The position numbers and the translations under genes are program-made. Under the pieces are notes generated by a model. That model was not told the DNA's origin. It did not search any database and worked only from the letters and a program-made list of their open reading frames with translations. From JABDMD01 sp965203475 (lineage in GTDB: Bacteria > Pseudomonadota > Gammaproteobacteria > UBA4575), in assembly GCA_965203475.1 (NCBI GenBank), contig OZ241890.1:434001-498000 (forward strand): a stretch of 64,000 bases of DNA, given 5' to 3'. This document shows, one piece after another, positions 43,076 through 52,157 of this stretch (its first letter is position 1; each line of letters opens with the position of its first letter).

Positions 43076-44043
43076 GCAATAAAGTTTGCCTTGTGACGGG
43101 GGCTGGAGGTTTTATAGGTAGAAAATTATGTAAAGAGTTACACAATCAAGGGGCTGTTGTAAGACTATTAAGCAAATCTATCCAATCGGATAATAATTAT
43201 AAAGCTTATTTCTTTGACCTCACAAAACCTGTTATACCTAATGAAGCATTTCAAAATGTTGATATTGTATTCCATTTAGCAGGGAAAGTTCATGACTTCT
43301 CTAGTAACAAAATAAATGAGTCTGAATATAATAAAATTAATGTAGATGGAACACGCGAATTATTAACCCATGCAAAGCTAAACAATGTTACTAAATTTAT
43401 ATTTTTTAGTAGTGTAAAAGCAATGGGTGAGGGAAGCGATTACTGTGCAGATGAACTATCAGAACCAATTCCAACTACACAATATGGAATAAGTAAATTA
43501 GAAGCTGAAAAACTCGTTTTACAAGGAGGTTATATTCCGCATCCGACAGTGCTTAGACTTTCTATGGTTTACGGAAGCTCTAAAAAAGGAAATTTACCTA
43601 GATTAGTTAAATTAATCTCTAAATTATGGTTTATTCCTTTTCCTACAGTTAATAATAAAAGGTCAATGGTGCATGTAAATGATGTGGTAGATGCTGCAAT
43701 TCTTACAGCAATTACAAATAAAAGTTCTGGACAAATATTCATAATAAATGACGGAAGAGAATATTCAACTCGTCAAATTTATGAACTAATTTGTACATCG
43801 TTAGGTAAAAAAGCACCTCGGTGGGGCATACCACTTTTATTCTTAAAATTAATTTCTTTATTAGTTGATTTGGTAAATTATATATCTGGAAAGAGAATAA
43901 ATATTGATTCTAAAAATTTTGATAAATTGTTTGGTAGTTCTATATACAGCAATAAGAAAGCGGTAAAGGAATTAGGCTTTTCTCCAAAACACAATTTAGA
44001 AAATTCAATAAAAGATATTATATCAGTGGCAAAATGGAACTGA
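43057..44043 (+). CDS. UDP-4-keto-6-deoxy-HexNAc 4-reductase, WbpV/WbpK-like SDR
   Basis: The 328-residue SDR has VTGAGGFIGRKLCKEL, FHLAGKVHDF, SSVKAMGEG and Tyr143-x3-Lys147. Together with the WbpL-like and WbpM-like genes immediately downstream it matches the Pseudomonas unit in which WbpM makes a 4-keto-6-deoxy sugar and WbpK or WbpV reduces it to UDP-D-FucNAc or UDP-D-QuiNAc. Which of the two is formed cannot be read from the sequence. It overlaps the genes on both sides (19 bp and 10 bp), so the three are probably translated together. Confidence 0.75.
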   Translation: MAETSISNKVCLVTGAGGFIGRKLCKELHNQGAVVRLLSKSIQSDNNYKAYFFDLTKPVIPNEAFQNVDIVFHLAGKVHDFSSNKINESEYNKINVDGTRELLTHAKLNNVTKFIFFSSVKAMGEGSDYCADELSEPIPTTQYGISKLEAEKLVLQGGYIPHPTVLRLSMVYGSSKKGNLPRLVKLISKLWFIPFPTVNNKRSMVHVNDVVDAAILTAITNKSSGQIFIINDGREYSTRQIYELICTSLGKKAPRWGIPLLFLKLISLLVDLVNYISGKRINIDSKNFDKLFGSSIYSNKKAVKELGFSPKHNLENSIKDIISVAKWN

Positions 44044-45041
44044 TTATTATATTTGTATTGGTTGGACTAAGTTCATGGGCATTATCCTTATATTTTAGTT
44101 CCCCTTCATCCTCATTTTATATTCTAGATGAACCAAATCAACGATCCTTGCATTCAATATCTAAGCCAAAATCAGGCGGTCTTGGAATTTTCTTCTCGCT
44201 GGTATTAGGCTGGGTAATAGTAAACTTCATATTTGGGCATAACGTACATTTTTATTATTTTTTTATAGCTTTGCTATTGCTAGTTGGAATTTCATTTTTA
44301 GATGACCGAAATTCATTGCTGCAAATTTATAGACTGATAGTGCATTTTATATCAGCAACTTTAATGCTAACTGGAATTCATCTTGCGACACAACAGTTTG
44401 TTAATTTGAATTATATTTTTTTATTTATTCTAATTGTTTGCATTGTATGGTGCATTAATTTATACAACTTTATGGATGGAATTGATGGGCTTGCAGCAGG
44501 AATGGCAATTATTGGTTTCGCCAGTTATGGAATCATGGGGTGGGTAAAAGAAGATACATACTATTTAGTAATGTGTATAGTTATTGTAGCAGCCAATACT
44601 GGGTTTATAATTACAAACTTTCCGCCTTCAAAAATATTCATGGGGGATGTAGGTTCTACAATGTTGGGATTTCTAGTGGCATATTATTCAATGCTTGGAG
44701 TTGAGCGAGACATATTCTCATGGTGGGTACCAATAGTAGTATTTTCCCCTTTTATTGTTGATACCACAATTACGTTAATATATAGATTAATCATTGGTGA
44801 AAAATTTTGGCGAGCACATAAAAATCATTTTTATCAGAAATTGGTACGGATAGGCTGGAGCCACTACAAGACTATAAAATATGAATATATTTTAATGTTT
44901 TTAACTTCTATTTCAGCGATTCTTATTCAACTATATCCAAATAAATCATATATTATACTTGTCATTTTATTCTGGATGTTAACTTACTTTATTATCATTT
45001 TCAAAATTACACAACAATGGAATAAATTCAATAAAGGTTAG
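44034..45041 (+). CDS. wbpL: Undecaprenyl-phosphate sugar-1-phosphate transferase, WbpL/WecA family
   Basis: This integral membrane enzyme of 335 residues transfers a HexNAc-1-phosphate to undecaprenyl phosphate and so starts the repeat unit. Signature parts are the cytoplasmic FLDDRNSLLQIYRL loop, NLYNFMDGIDGLAAG, IFMGDVGSTMLGF and the RAHKNHFYQKL histidine motif, with about ten membrane helices. Its place between the reductase and WbpM suggests D-QuiNAc or D-FucNAc as the priming sugar, as for WbpL in Pseudomonas. Confidence 0.85.
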   Translation: MELIIIFVLVGLSSWALSLYFSSPSSSFYILDEPNQRSLHSISKPKSGGLGIFFSLVLGWVIVNFIFGHNVHFYYFFIALLLLVGISFLDDRNSLLQIYRLIVHFISATLMLTGIHLATQQFVNLNYIFLFILIVCIVWCINLYNFMDGIDGLAAGMAIIGFASYGIMGWVKEDTYYLVMCIVIVAANTGFIITNFPPSKIFMGDVGSTMLGFLVAYYSMLGVERDIFSWWVPIVVFSPFIVDTTITLIYRLIIGEKFWRAHKNHFYQKLVRIGWSHYKTIKYEYILMFLTSISAILIQLYPNKSYIILVILFWMLTYFIIIFKITQQWNKFNKG

Positions 45042-45045
45042 TGCT

Positions 45046-46932
45046 TTGCTTTCAATATTTATTAATCGATGGGCTGCGTTATTGCATGATATCTTATGGA
45101 TACCTGTAGCAATTATATTTTCATTTTGGTTACGATTTAATCTAAATGTTATACCAGACTATTATTGGGAAGGTATTAAGCACTTACTTTTTATTGCGCT
45201 AATTGTGCAGACTATTTGTTATTGGTATTTCGGGCTGTATAGAGGAATTTGGAGATTTGCTTCAATCCCGGATATTTTGCAGATCACAAAGTCTGTAGCA
45301 TTAGGTGTGGGCATAACTGTAATTTGTGTATTTTTAATATACCGTATGCAGACCATACCTAGATCAATTCTTATTTTATACCCGCTTATACTTTTTTTAG
45401 GTCTTAGTGCCCCAAGATTAATTTATAGATGGTTTAAAGATAAACATCTTTATTTAAGTCCACCTCAGCTTGATCGTGTGTTAATCATTGGCGCAGGGCG
45501 GGCAGGCGAAATGTTAGTTAGAGAAATACTTAGAACAAATGAATATGAAGTAATAGGATTTTTAGATGATGATGCAGGTAAACTTGAGAGGGATATACAT
45601 GGAGTACGAGTATTAGAAAATATTACTAACTTAGATAAGGTGTTAAATAAATACAGTGTTGACGTAGTTATTGTCAGTATAAGGAATATTGATTCTTTAA
45701 TGATGAGAAGTATTCTACGAACATGTAATGAAAAAGAGATTGAATGTAAAACAATACCCTCATTATCTGAAGCTACAGATGACAGTGTAGATGTATCACG
45801 ATTGAGAAATATTAAGTTAGAAGATTTGTTGGGTCGTGAAAGTGTTAAATTAAATGATCAGACATTGTTTGATTTTATAGGCGGCACATGTGTGCTTGTA
45901 ACTGGAGCAGGTGGATCAATTGGTTCTGAGTTATGTAGACAAGCCTTAAAATATCGTCCTGATAAATTAATAATGTTAGAGCAAAGTGAATTTAATCTTT
46001 ATAAGATTATTGAAGATTTAAAAGAAATAAATACTGATTATAAAACCAAAATTATTTCAATTTTATGTGATGTTAAAGATTTAAGTAATGTCGATGAAAT
46101 ATTTGCAAAATTTAAACCAAATATTGTGTTACATGCAGCTGCTTACAAGCATGTACCTATTATTGAAGAAAATATCATTGAAGGAATTAAAACAAATGTA
46201 TTTGGAACAAAAAATTTAGCTGAAATTTCAGCAAAATATGAAGTAGAAAAATTTGTAATGGTATCAACTGATAAAGCAGTTAATCCAACAAGTATGATGG
46301 GTGTGACAAAACGTGTGGCAGAAATTTTCAGTCAAGCTCTAGATTCACAATCAAGAACAAAATTTATTACCACAAGATTTGGTAATGTTATCGATTCTAC
46401 AGGCTCTGTTGTTCCTCTGTTTAGGGAGCAGATAAATAAAGGTGGGCCAGTAACTGTTACTCATAAAGATATTTCTCGATATTTTATGAGCATTCCTGAA
46501 GCTGTAAGTTTAATTTTGCAGGCAGCTTCCATGGGGCACGGTGGCGAGATATATGTACTTGACATGGGAAAGCCAGTCAAAATTTTTGATCTGGCTCGCC
46601 AAATGATACGTTTAGCTGGTTATGACCCCGATATAGACATAAATATTGAATTTATCGGATTACGTCCAGGAGAAAAACTGTATGAGGAATTGTTTCATCA
46701 CTCAGAAGAATATAGTGGAACCAAACATCCTAAAATTTTGTTAGCAGATTCAAGGCAGTCAGAATGGCAGTCTCTAACTCAGCAAATAGAAAAATTGCAA
46801 GCCGTTGTGAAAGTTCGAAACCTCCATGAAATTTTGGCTATCCTTAAATTAATGGTTCCAGAATATGATGAAAATCAAGTAGTTCAATCCATTGATCCCA
46901 CTAACAATAGATCCATAAATACGCTTCATTGA
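45046..46932 (+). CDS. wbpM: UDP-GlcNAc 4,6-dehydratase, membrane-bound WbpM/CapD family
   Basis: The 628-residue protein has an N-terminal domain with four membrane helices, a first nucleotide-binding motif (IIGAGRAGEMLVREI) and a catalytic SDR domain (VTGAGGSIGSELCRQ, AAAYKHVPIIEEN, STDKAVNPTSMMG). Met418 replaces Tyr before Lys422, as is usual in the family. It converts UDP-GlcNAc to UDP-4-keto-6-deoxy-GlcNAc. It starts at TTG with AAAGG upstream. It is the last gene of the A+T-rich island before miaB. Confidence 0.92.
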   Translation: MLSIFINRWAALLHDILWIPVAIIFSFWLRFNLNVIPDYYWEGIKHLLFIALIVQTICYWYFGLYRGIWRFASIPDILQITKSVALGVGITVICVFLIYRMQTIPRSILILYPLILFLGLSAPRLIYRWFKDKHLYLSPPQLDRVLIIGAGRAGEMLVREILRTNEYEVIGFLDDDAGKLERDIHGVRVLENITNLDKVLNKYSVDVVIVSIRNIDSLMMRSILRTCNEKEIECKTIPSLSEATDDSVDVSRLRNIKLEDLLGRESVKLNDQTLFDFIGGTCVLVTGAGGSIGSELCRQALKYRPDKLIMLEQSEFNLYKIIEDLKEINTDYKTKIISILCDVKDLSNVDEIFAKFKPNIVLHAAAYKHVPIIEENIIEGIKTNVFGTKNLAEISAKYEVEKFVMVSTDKAVNPTSMMGVTKRVAEIFSQALDSQSRTKFITTRFGNVIDSTGSVVPLFREQINKGGPVTVTHKDISRYFMSIPEAVSLILQAASMGHGGEIYVLDMGKPVKIFDLARQMIRLAGYDPDIDINIEFIGLRPGEKLYEELFHHSEEYSGTKHPKILLADSRQSEWQSLTQQIEKLQAVVKVRNLHEILAILKLMVPEYDENQVVQSIDPTNNRSINTLH

Positions 46933-46957
46933 AGTGTAATATCTAAGTAATTCTTTT

Positions 46958-46966
46958 TGCTAAAAT
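46958..46966 (+). promoter_or_regulatory. Possible extended -10 promoter for miaB
   Basis: TG-C-TAAAAT at 46958-46966 fits an extended -10 element with no convincing -35. Transcription would begin near 46973, a few bases before the miaB ATG at 46977, so the message would be nearly leaderless. The surrounding sequence is A+T-rich, so chance is a real alternative. Confidence 0.3.
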
Positions 46967-46976
46967 ACTGATCTAA

Positions 46977-48308
46977 ATGAATAAGGTGTATATAAAGACA
47001 CAGGGATGTCAGATGAATGAGTACGATTCAGAGAAAATGCTGGATGTGCTCAATGACCAATGTCATCTTGAAACAACAGAAGACCCGTCACAGGCAGATG
47101 TGTTACTTCTCAATACGTGTTCAATACGAGAGAAGGCACAAGAAAAAGTTTTTTCACAATTAGGTCAGTGGCGCCCATTAAAAGAAAAGAATCCAAATGT
47201 ATTAATAGGTGTGGGTGGTTGTGTTGCTAGTCAAGAAGGTGAAGCGTTAGCACAACGTTCCAAACAGGTTGATATCGTATTTGGTCCGCAAACAATTCAT
47301 CGATTGCCTGAACTATTAAAACAGGCGTGTAACAGTAAAAAGACTGTAGTTGATATCACTTTTCCCGAAATGGAAAAATTCGATTGTTTGCCTGAGCCAA
47401 GCGTAAATGGTCCTACAGCTTTTGTTTCTATAATGGAAGGTTGTAGTAAATATTGTACTTACTGCGTTGTTCCTTATACAAGAGGCGAAGAATTTAGTCG
47501 TCCATTAGAAGATATATTATTTGAAATTAATAGCTTGGCAGAAAAGGGTGTAAAAGAAGTCACCTTGCTAGGTCAAAATGTAAATGGTTATCGAGGTAAT
47601 GATAGTAATAGTGAAGTAATCGATTTTTCATTACTAATTTATTATGTAAGCAACATAGATGGAATTGAACGTATTCGATATACCAGTTCACACCCTATTG
47701 AATTTTCCGAGAATTTAATTGATGCCTATGCAGAAATTCCAAAATTAGTAAATCATGTTCACTTACCTGTACAAAGTGGTTCAGATCGTGTTCTTGCAGC
47801 AATGAAACGCGGACATACTTTATTAGAGTATAAATCCATTATTAATAAACTTCGCAAACATCGGCCTGATATTAGTATATCTTCCGATTTTATTGTGGGC
47901 TTCCCTGGTGAGGCAGATAAGGATTTTCAACAAACGATGAAGCTCGTTGAAGAAATTGGTTTTGATCAATCGTATAGTTTTATTTATAGCAATCGACCCG
48001 GTACGCCTGCGGCTTCATACGAAGATGATGTGCCTATTGAGGAGAAAAAAAATAGACTTTCAAAATTACAAGAGCTCATTAATACGCTATCGTCTCATTA
48101 TTCACAGCAAATGATAGATACCACGCAACAAGTCTTGGTTGAAGGACGTTCCAAAAAATCTTCAGAAGAATTTGCTGGGCGCACAGAAAATAATAGAGTT
48201 GTAAATTTTAAGGCTCCTGTCCAAGTCATCGGTAATTTTGTGAAACTTAAAATTACGGAGGCGTATTCTAACTCCCTTCGTGGTAAATTTTTAGAAGTAG
48301 AAAGTTAG
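46977..48308 (+). CDS. miaB: tRNA-2-methylthio-N6-dimethylallyladenosine synthase
   Basis: MiaB adds the 2-methylthio group to position A37 of tRNAs reading UNN codons. The 443-residue protein has the auxiliary cluster cysteines Cys11, Cys48 and Cys82 and the radical-SAM site Cys156-x3-Cys160-x2-Cys163 (GCSKYCTYC), with a TRAM domain after about 375. It begins the miaB-phoH-ybeY-corC-lnt series found across gammaproteobacteria. Confidence 0.97.
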   Translation: MNKVYIKTQGCQMNEYDSEKMLDVLNDQCHLETTEDPSQADVLLLNTCSIREKAQEKVFSQLGQWRPLKEKNPNVLIGVGGCVASQEGEALAQRSKQVDIVFGPQTIHRLPELLKQACNSKKTVVDITFPEMEKFDCLPEPSVNGPTAFVSIMEGCSKYCTYCVVPYTRGEEFSRPLEDILFEINSLAEKGVKEVTLLGQNVNGYRGNDSNSEVIDFSLLIYYVSNIDGIERIRYTSSHPIEFSENLIDAYAEIPKLVNHVHLPVQSGSDRVLAAMKRGHTLLEYKSIINKLRKHRPDISISSDFIVGFPGEADKDFQQTMKLVEEIGFDQSYSFIYSNRPGTPAASYEDDVPIEEKKNRLSKLQELINTLSSHYSQQMIDTTQQVLVEGRSKKSSEEFAGRTENNRVVNFKAPVQVIGNFVKLKITEAYSNSLRGKFLEVES

Positions 48309-48323
48309 GAATTTGATCAAATC

Positions 48324-49289
48324 TTGATTACCGAAGATCATTCTGTAGATATTATTCTAGAGCCTGTCGATAATCCGCGTCTTGCAAATCTCTGTGGGCC
48401 ACTTAATGAGCATATCCGCCAATTAGAAAAAAGATTGGGCGTTGAAATTAATAACCGAGGAAATGCCTTCTCTATTATTGGGCAAGCAGATGCTACTAAT
48501 GCGGCCGCTGAAGTTATTAAAGAGCTTTACAACTCAACTAAAAACCAAACTCTATCTTCAGCAGACGTACATTTGTATTTGCAAGAATCAGCATTAGCAA
48601 ATTTAGCAGATCGAACGCTAGCCCAATCTTCAACTACAGTTTATACCAAACGTAGTGTTATAAAACCGCGTGGTTCTAATCAAGAAAACTACATTGCTTG
48701 TATAGCTAATAATGATCTTGTATTTGGAATAGGACCGGCAGGTACGGGAAAAACCTATTTAGCAGTGGCCTGTGCAGTTGAAGCGCTCGAAAGAGATACT
48801 ATTAGAAAACTGGTATTAGTGCGTCCTGCGGTAGAGGCTGGCGAGAGACTTGGATTTTTGCCAGGCGACTTGGCTCAGAAGATTGATCCCTATTTGAGGC
48901 CCATGTATGACGCATTATTTGAAATGATGGGGTTTGAGAAAGTTAATAAATTAATTGATAGAAATGTTATAGAAATTGCACCATTGGCTTATATGAGAGG
49001 TCGAACATTAAATGATGCATTTATAATATTGGACGAAGCGCAAAATACAACAATTGAGCAAATGAAAATGTTTTTAACAAGAATTGGGTTTGGGTCAAAA
49101 GCTATTGTAACGGGTGATATTACACAAATTGATCTCCCAAGTTCAAAATTATCAGGATTAAAACATGTTATGCGAATTTTAGAGCATACAAGAGGAATTT
49201 CATTTTGCAGATTCAATGCGCAAGATGTCGTTCGCCATCCACTCGTTAAAAAGATTATTCAAGCTTATGATTCGGACAAAGAAAATTAG
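48324..49289 (+). CDS. phoH: PhoH-like ATPase (YbeZ)
   Basis: A PhoH-family ATPase linked to YbeY in rRNA maturation and quality control. The 321-residue protein has an N-terminal RNA-binding-like part (LCGPLNEHIRQLEKRLGVEI), Walker A GPAGTGKT at 137-144, PAVEAGERLGFLPGDL and Walker B ILDEAQNTT. The start is a TTG (48324), 15 bp after miaB. The C-terminal basic tail of the E. coli protein is missing, which explains the shorter length. Confidence 0.93.
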   Translation: MITEDHSVDIILEPVDNPRLANLCGPLNEHIRQLEKRLGVEINNRGNAFSIIGQADATNAAAEVIKELYNSTKNQTLSSADVHLYLQESALANLADRTLAQSSTTVYTKRSVIKPRGSNQENYIACIANNDLVFGIGPAGTGKTYLAVACAVEALERDTIRKLVLVRPAVEAGERLGFLPGDLAQKIDPYLRPMYDALFEMMGFEKVNKLIDRNVIEIAPLAYMRGRTLNDAFIILDEAQNTTIEQMKMFLTRIGFGSKAIVTGDITQIDLPSSKLSGLKHVMRILEHTRGISFCRFNAQDVVRHPLVKKIIQAYDSDKEN

Positions 49290-49298
49290 TCCACTTGT

Positions 49299-49745
49299 AT
49301 GTCAATAGAGATTGATCTACAAATAGCTTCACAGTGTACTAGTATTCCAAGTGAATCGTATTTCCATCAATGGACCACGAGTATTCCTTCTACGCATACT
49401 GCCCCAAGTGTTTGTATCAGAATAGTTGATGAAGAAGAATCGAAAGATCTTAATCACAAATTTCGAAATATTGATAGACCAACAAATGTTTTATCCTTTC
49501 CTTCAGATATACCGGACGAAGTAGATCTTGATTTTCTTGGTGATGTTGTAATTTGTGCGCCTTTAGTACAATCACAAGCAAATGAACAAAATAAAAAAAT
49601 TGAAGATCACTGGGCGCATCTGGTGATTCATGGAATCTTGCATTTGCAAGGTTATGATCATCAAAATCAAAGTCAGGCAGAACAAATGGAATCAATTGAA
49701 ATTACTTTACTGGATAAACTCGGAATTAAAAATCCATATAAATAA
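49299..49745 (+). CDS. ybeY: Endoribonuclease YbeY
   Basis: YbeY is a zinc-dependent RNase for 16S rRNA 3'-end maturation and 70S quality control. The 148-residue protein has the metal motif HGILHLQGYDH with His111, His115 and His121, plus NIDRPTNVLSFPSD. It begins 9 bp after phoH and ends 2 bp before corC. Confidence 0.95.
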   Translation: MSIEIDLQIASQCTSIPSESYFHQWTTSIPSTHTAPSVCIRIVDEEESKDLNHKFRNIDRPTNVLSFPSDIPDEVDLDFLGDVVICAPLVQSQANEQNKKIEDHWAHLVIHGILHLQGYDHQNQSQAEQMESIEITLLDKLGIKNPYK

Positions 49746-49747
49746 AG

Positions 49748-50584
49748 ATGACTGATCATCAACTTACAAATAAATTAAACATCCTTTCCATGTTTAAAAA
49801 ACTTGTTTCGTTTGCCCCCCAGAATAAAGACGAAATTATAAAATTCTTACGCGAATCTGAAAAAAATAACATAATTAGTGTTGATATACTTGAGATGATT
49901 GAAGGAGCGTTTCAGGTTTCTAATATCCTTGTGAAAAATATTATGATTCCTCGTTCGCAAATGGTTGTAGTACGTGAAGAGAGTAGTTTGCAGGATATGC
50001 TACCAATCATTATCGATTCAGCGCATTCGCGGTTTCCAGTGATCGGAGATAGTCGAGATGAAGTGCTAGGAATTCTATTAGCAAAAGATCTTTTACGTTA
50101 TTTCTTAGAAGGCAATCAAAGAGATTTTGATTTATCTGATGTTTTGAGGCCAGCTGTTATCATTCCAGAGTCAAAACGTGTAAATACGCTGTTAAATGAG
50201 TTTAAAGATGGGCGTAATCATATGGCGATAGTGGTAGATGAATATAGTAGTGTATCTGGCTTAGTTACCATTGAAGACGTTTTGGAGCAAATAGTTGGAG
50301 AAATAACAGATGAACATGATGTTGAAGAGGATCGCTATATATTTGAACATTCAGAAGGGAATTATGCTGTAAAAGCAATTACACCAATCGAAGATTATAA
50401 TGAATTTTTTGCAACAAATTACAGTGATGCAGATTTTGAAACGTTTGGTGGCCTAGTGTTAAGTAAATTTGGACACTTACCCAAAAAAGGTGAAAAAATA
50501 GGGTTTGATAATTTTAATATAGAAGTGTTGCGTGCAGACCGAAGAAGATTGCATTTAATAAAAGTATCACATCAGAATCAGTAG
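49748..50584 (+). CDS. corC: CorC/YbeX-type CBS-domain protein
   Basis: The 278-residue protein has a short N-terminal region, a pair of CBS domains (IMIPRSQMVVV... and MAIVVDEYSSVSGLVTIEDVLEQIVGEI, given here in parts) and a C-terminal transporter-associated CorC/HlyC domain. It was named for magnesium and cobalt efflux, and more recent work links it to ribosome function; which applies here is open. It lies in its conserved place between ybeY and lnt. Confidence 0.92.
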   Translation: MTDHQLTNKLNILSMFKKLVSFAPQNKDEIIKFLRESEKNNIISVDILEMIEGAFQVSNILVKNIMIPRSQMVVVREESSLQDMLPIIIDSAHSRFPVIGDSRDEVLGILLAKDLLRYFLEGNQRDFDLSDVLRPAVIIPESKRVNTLLNEFKDGRNHMAIVVDEYSSVSGLVTIEDVLEQIVGEITDEHDVEEDRYIFEHSEGNYAVKAITPIEDYNEFFATNYSDADFETFGGLVLSKFGHLPKKGEKIGFDNFNIEVLRADRRRLHLIKVSHQNQ

Positions 50585-50637
50585 ACAGCGACAAAGCTCC
50601 TATTCGTTGCTAAAAGCCATTAGTTTCAACTATTCAA

Positions 50638-52122
50638 GTGAATTTAACCCTCAAAGCGATAATTTCAGCAGTTTCTGGAGCAGCACTAGTGTGTGCGTTT
50701 GCGCCATTTTCAATATGGTGGCTGGTATTTGTTAGCCCACTAATTTTATATCTACTTGTTTACGATATCAGGCCTAAAAATGCTTTTTGGATAGGTTTAA
50801 TTTTTGGGCTTTTCCATTTTGGTTTTGGTGTTCCTTGGACGTTTAATAGTATTCATGAATATGGTAAAGCGCCAGTCACAATGAGTGCAATTATTTCCGG
50901 GTCGCTAGTTGTAGTTCTATCATTATTTCCGGCACTTACTTGTTATATTTTTTCTAAAGTAAAAGAGCAATCAAATCATCATTTTATTAATGTTCTAATA
51001 TTTTCTTGTCTCTGGGCATTATTCGAATGGTCTCGTAGTTGGGTATTAACGGGATTTCCATGGTTATCATTTGGACATGTGCATCATGTGGGAATCTTAC
51101 AAGGGGTGTTACCGATTTTTGGTGTGTATGGCGCTACTTGGTTGTCAGTCGTGCTTTGCTGCTTAATTACTAGTCTGTATAAAGGTTCTAAAGAACAAAA
51201 AATCTATGCCGTAATATTTTATGCAGTAATTGGTTTTTTGTTAGTACTTTCAAACTTGATACAGTGGACATCAAAAATTGGCACGGACTTAGATGTTGTA
51301 TTGGTGCAGGGAAATATTTCACAGGAGATGAAATGGGATAGAAATAAACATCCTTTCATTATGCAGAAATACAAAACATTGAGTGAAAAACATTTAGATG
51401 CGGATGTAATTGTATGGCCGGAAACAGCAATACCGACCTATTACTCGATGGTAAGAGAAACATTCCTCCCGGAACTAGAGTCTTTAGTAGAAGAAAATGA
51501 TGTTGAATTTTTAGTCGGTTTGTTTACGTATGATCAACAAACTGAGCAAGTATTTAATTCGGTAATGACTGTTGGTGATAATACAGATTTTTATAGCAAG
51601 CAACATTTAGTGCCCTTTGGAGAATATATCCCATTGCGTGGTTTGGTCTCTATTTTTGACCAATATATACAACTTCCCATGGCAGATATTTCTAAAGGTA
51701 GTGGAACCCCTACGGTGCGCTTGCATGATTACGATGTAGGAACTTCAATTTGTTATGAGGTGGCTTATGGCGAAGACATTATTAAGGCACTGCCGGATGC
51801 TAAGTATTTAATTAATGTAAGCAATGATGCATGGTTTGGCGATTCTTTAGCTCCACACCAACATCTGGAAATTAACCAGATTAGAGCTTTGGAAACCGGG
51901 CGATTTCTTGTGCGTGCTACCAATACAGGAATTTCAGCAATTATTAATCCATCAGGTGACATTGTTAATCGATCTGCTCAATTTAAAGAAGATGTTATTC
52001 GAGCAAAAATTGAATTACGTGATGGGTATACACCTTTTTCTCGTTGGGGAAATTGGGGTATTGTCACAATTTTATTTAGTATCCTGCTTATAATACTTTT
52101 AACAAAGTCGAGAAGAAATTAA
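50638..52122 (+). CDS. lnt: Apolipoprotein N-acyltransferase
   Basis: Lnt adds the third acyl chain to lipoproteins in the inner membrane, needed for their export by Lol. The 494-residue protein starts at a GTG, has six N-terminal membrane helices and a nitrilase-type domain. The catalytic triad is visible: Glu262 (WPETAIP), Lys321 (YSKQHLVPFGEY) and Cys372 (TSICYEVAYGE). The lipoprotein LptE is encoded further downstream. Confidence 0.96.
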   Translation: MNLTLKAIISAVSGAALVCAFAPFSIWWLVFVSPLILYLLVYDIRPKNAFWIGLIFGLFHFGFGVPWTFNSIHEYGKAPVTMSAIISGSLVVVLSLFPALTCYIFSKVKEQSNHHFINVLIFSCLWALFEWSRSWVLTGFPWLSFGHVHHVGILQGVLPIFGVYGATWLSVVLCCLITSLYKGSKEQKIYAVIFYAVIGFLLVLSNLIQWTSKIGTDLDVVLVQGNISQEMKWDRNKHPFIMQKYKTLSEKHLDADVIVWPETAIPTYYSMVRETFLPELESLVEENDVEFLVGLFTYDQQTEQVFNSVMTVGDNTDFYSKQHLVPFGEYIPLRGLVSIFDQYIQLPMADISKGSGTPTVRLHDYDVGTSICYEVAYGEDIIKALPDAKYLINVSNDAWFGDSLAPHQHLEINQIRALETGRFLVRATNTGISAIINPSGDIVNRSAQFKEDVIRAKIELRDGYTPFSRWGNWGIVTILFSILLIILLTKSRRN

Positions 52123-52157
52123 GCTAAACAAAACTATCAAGACTTAGATTTTTTCAT

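Noticed and set aside
29930..46976. Insertion sequences, integrase or tRNA attachment sites at the edges of the polysaccharide island
   Set aside because: I looked at both edges and found no transposase, integrase, tRNA or obvious direct repeats.
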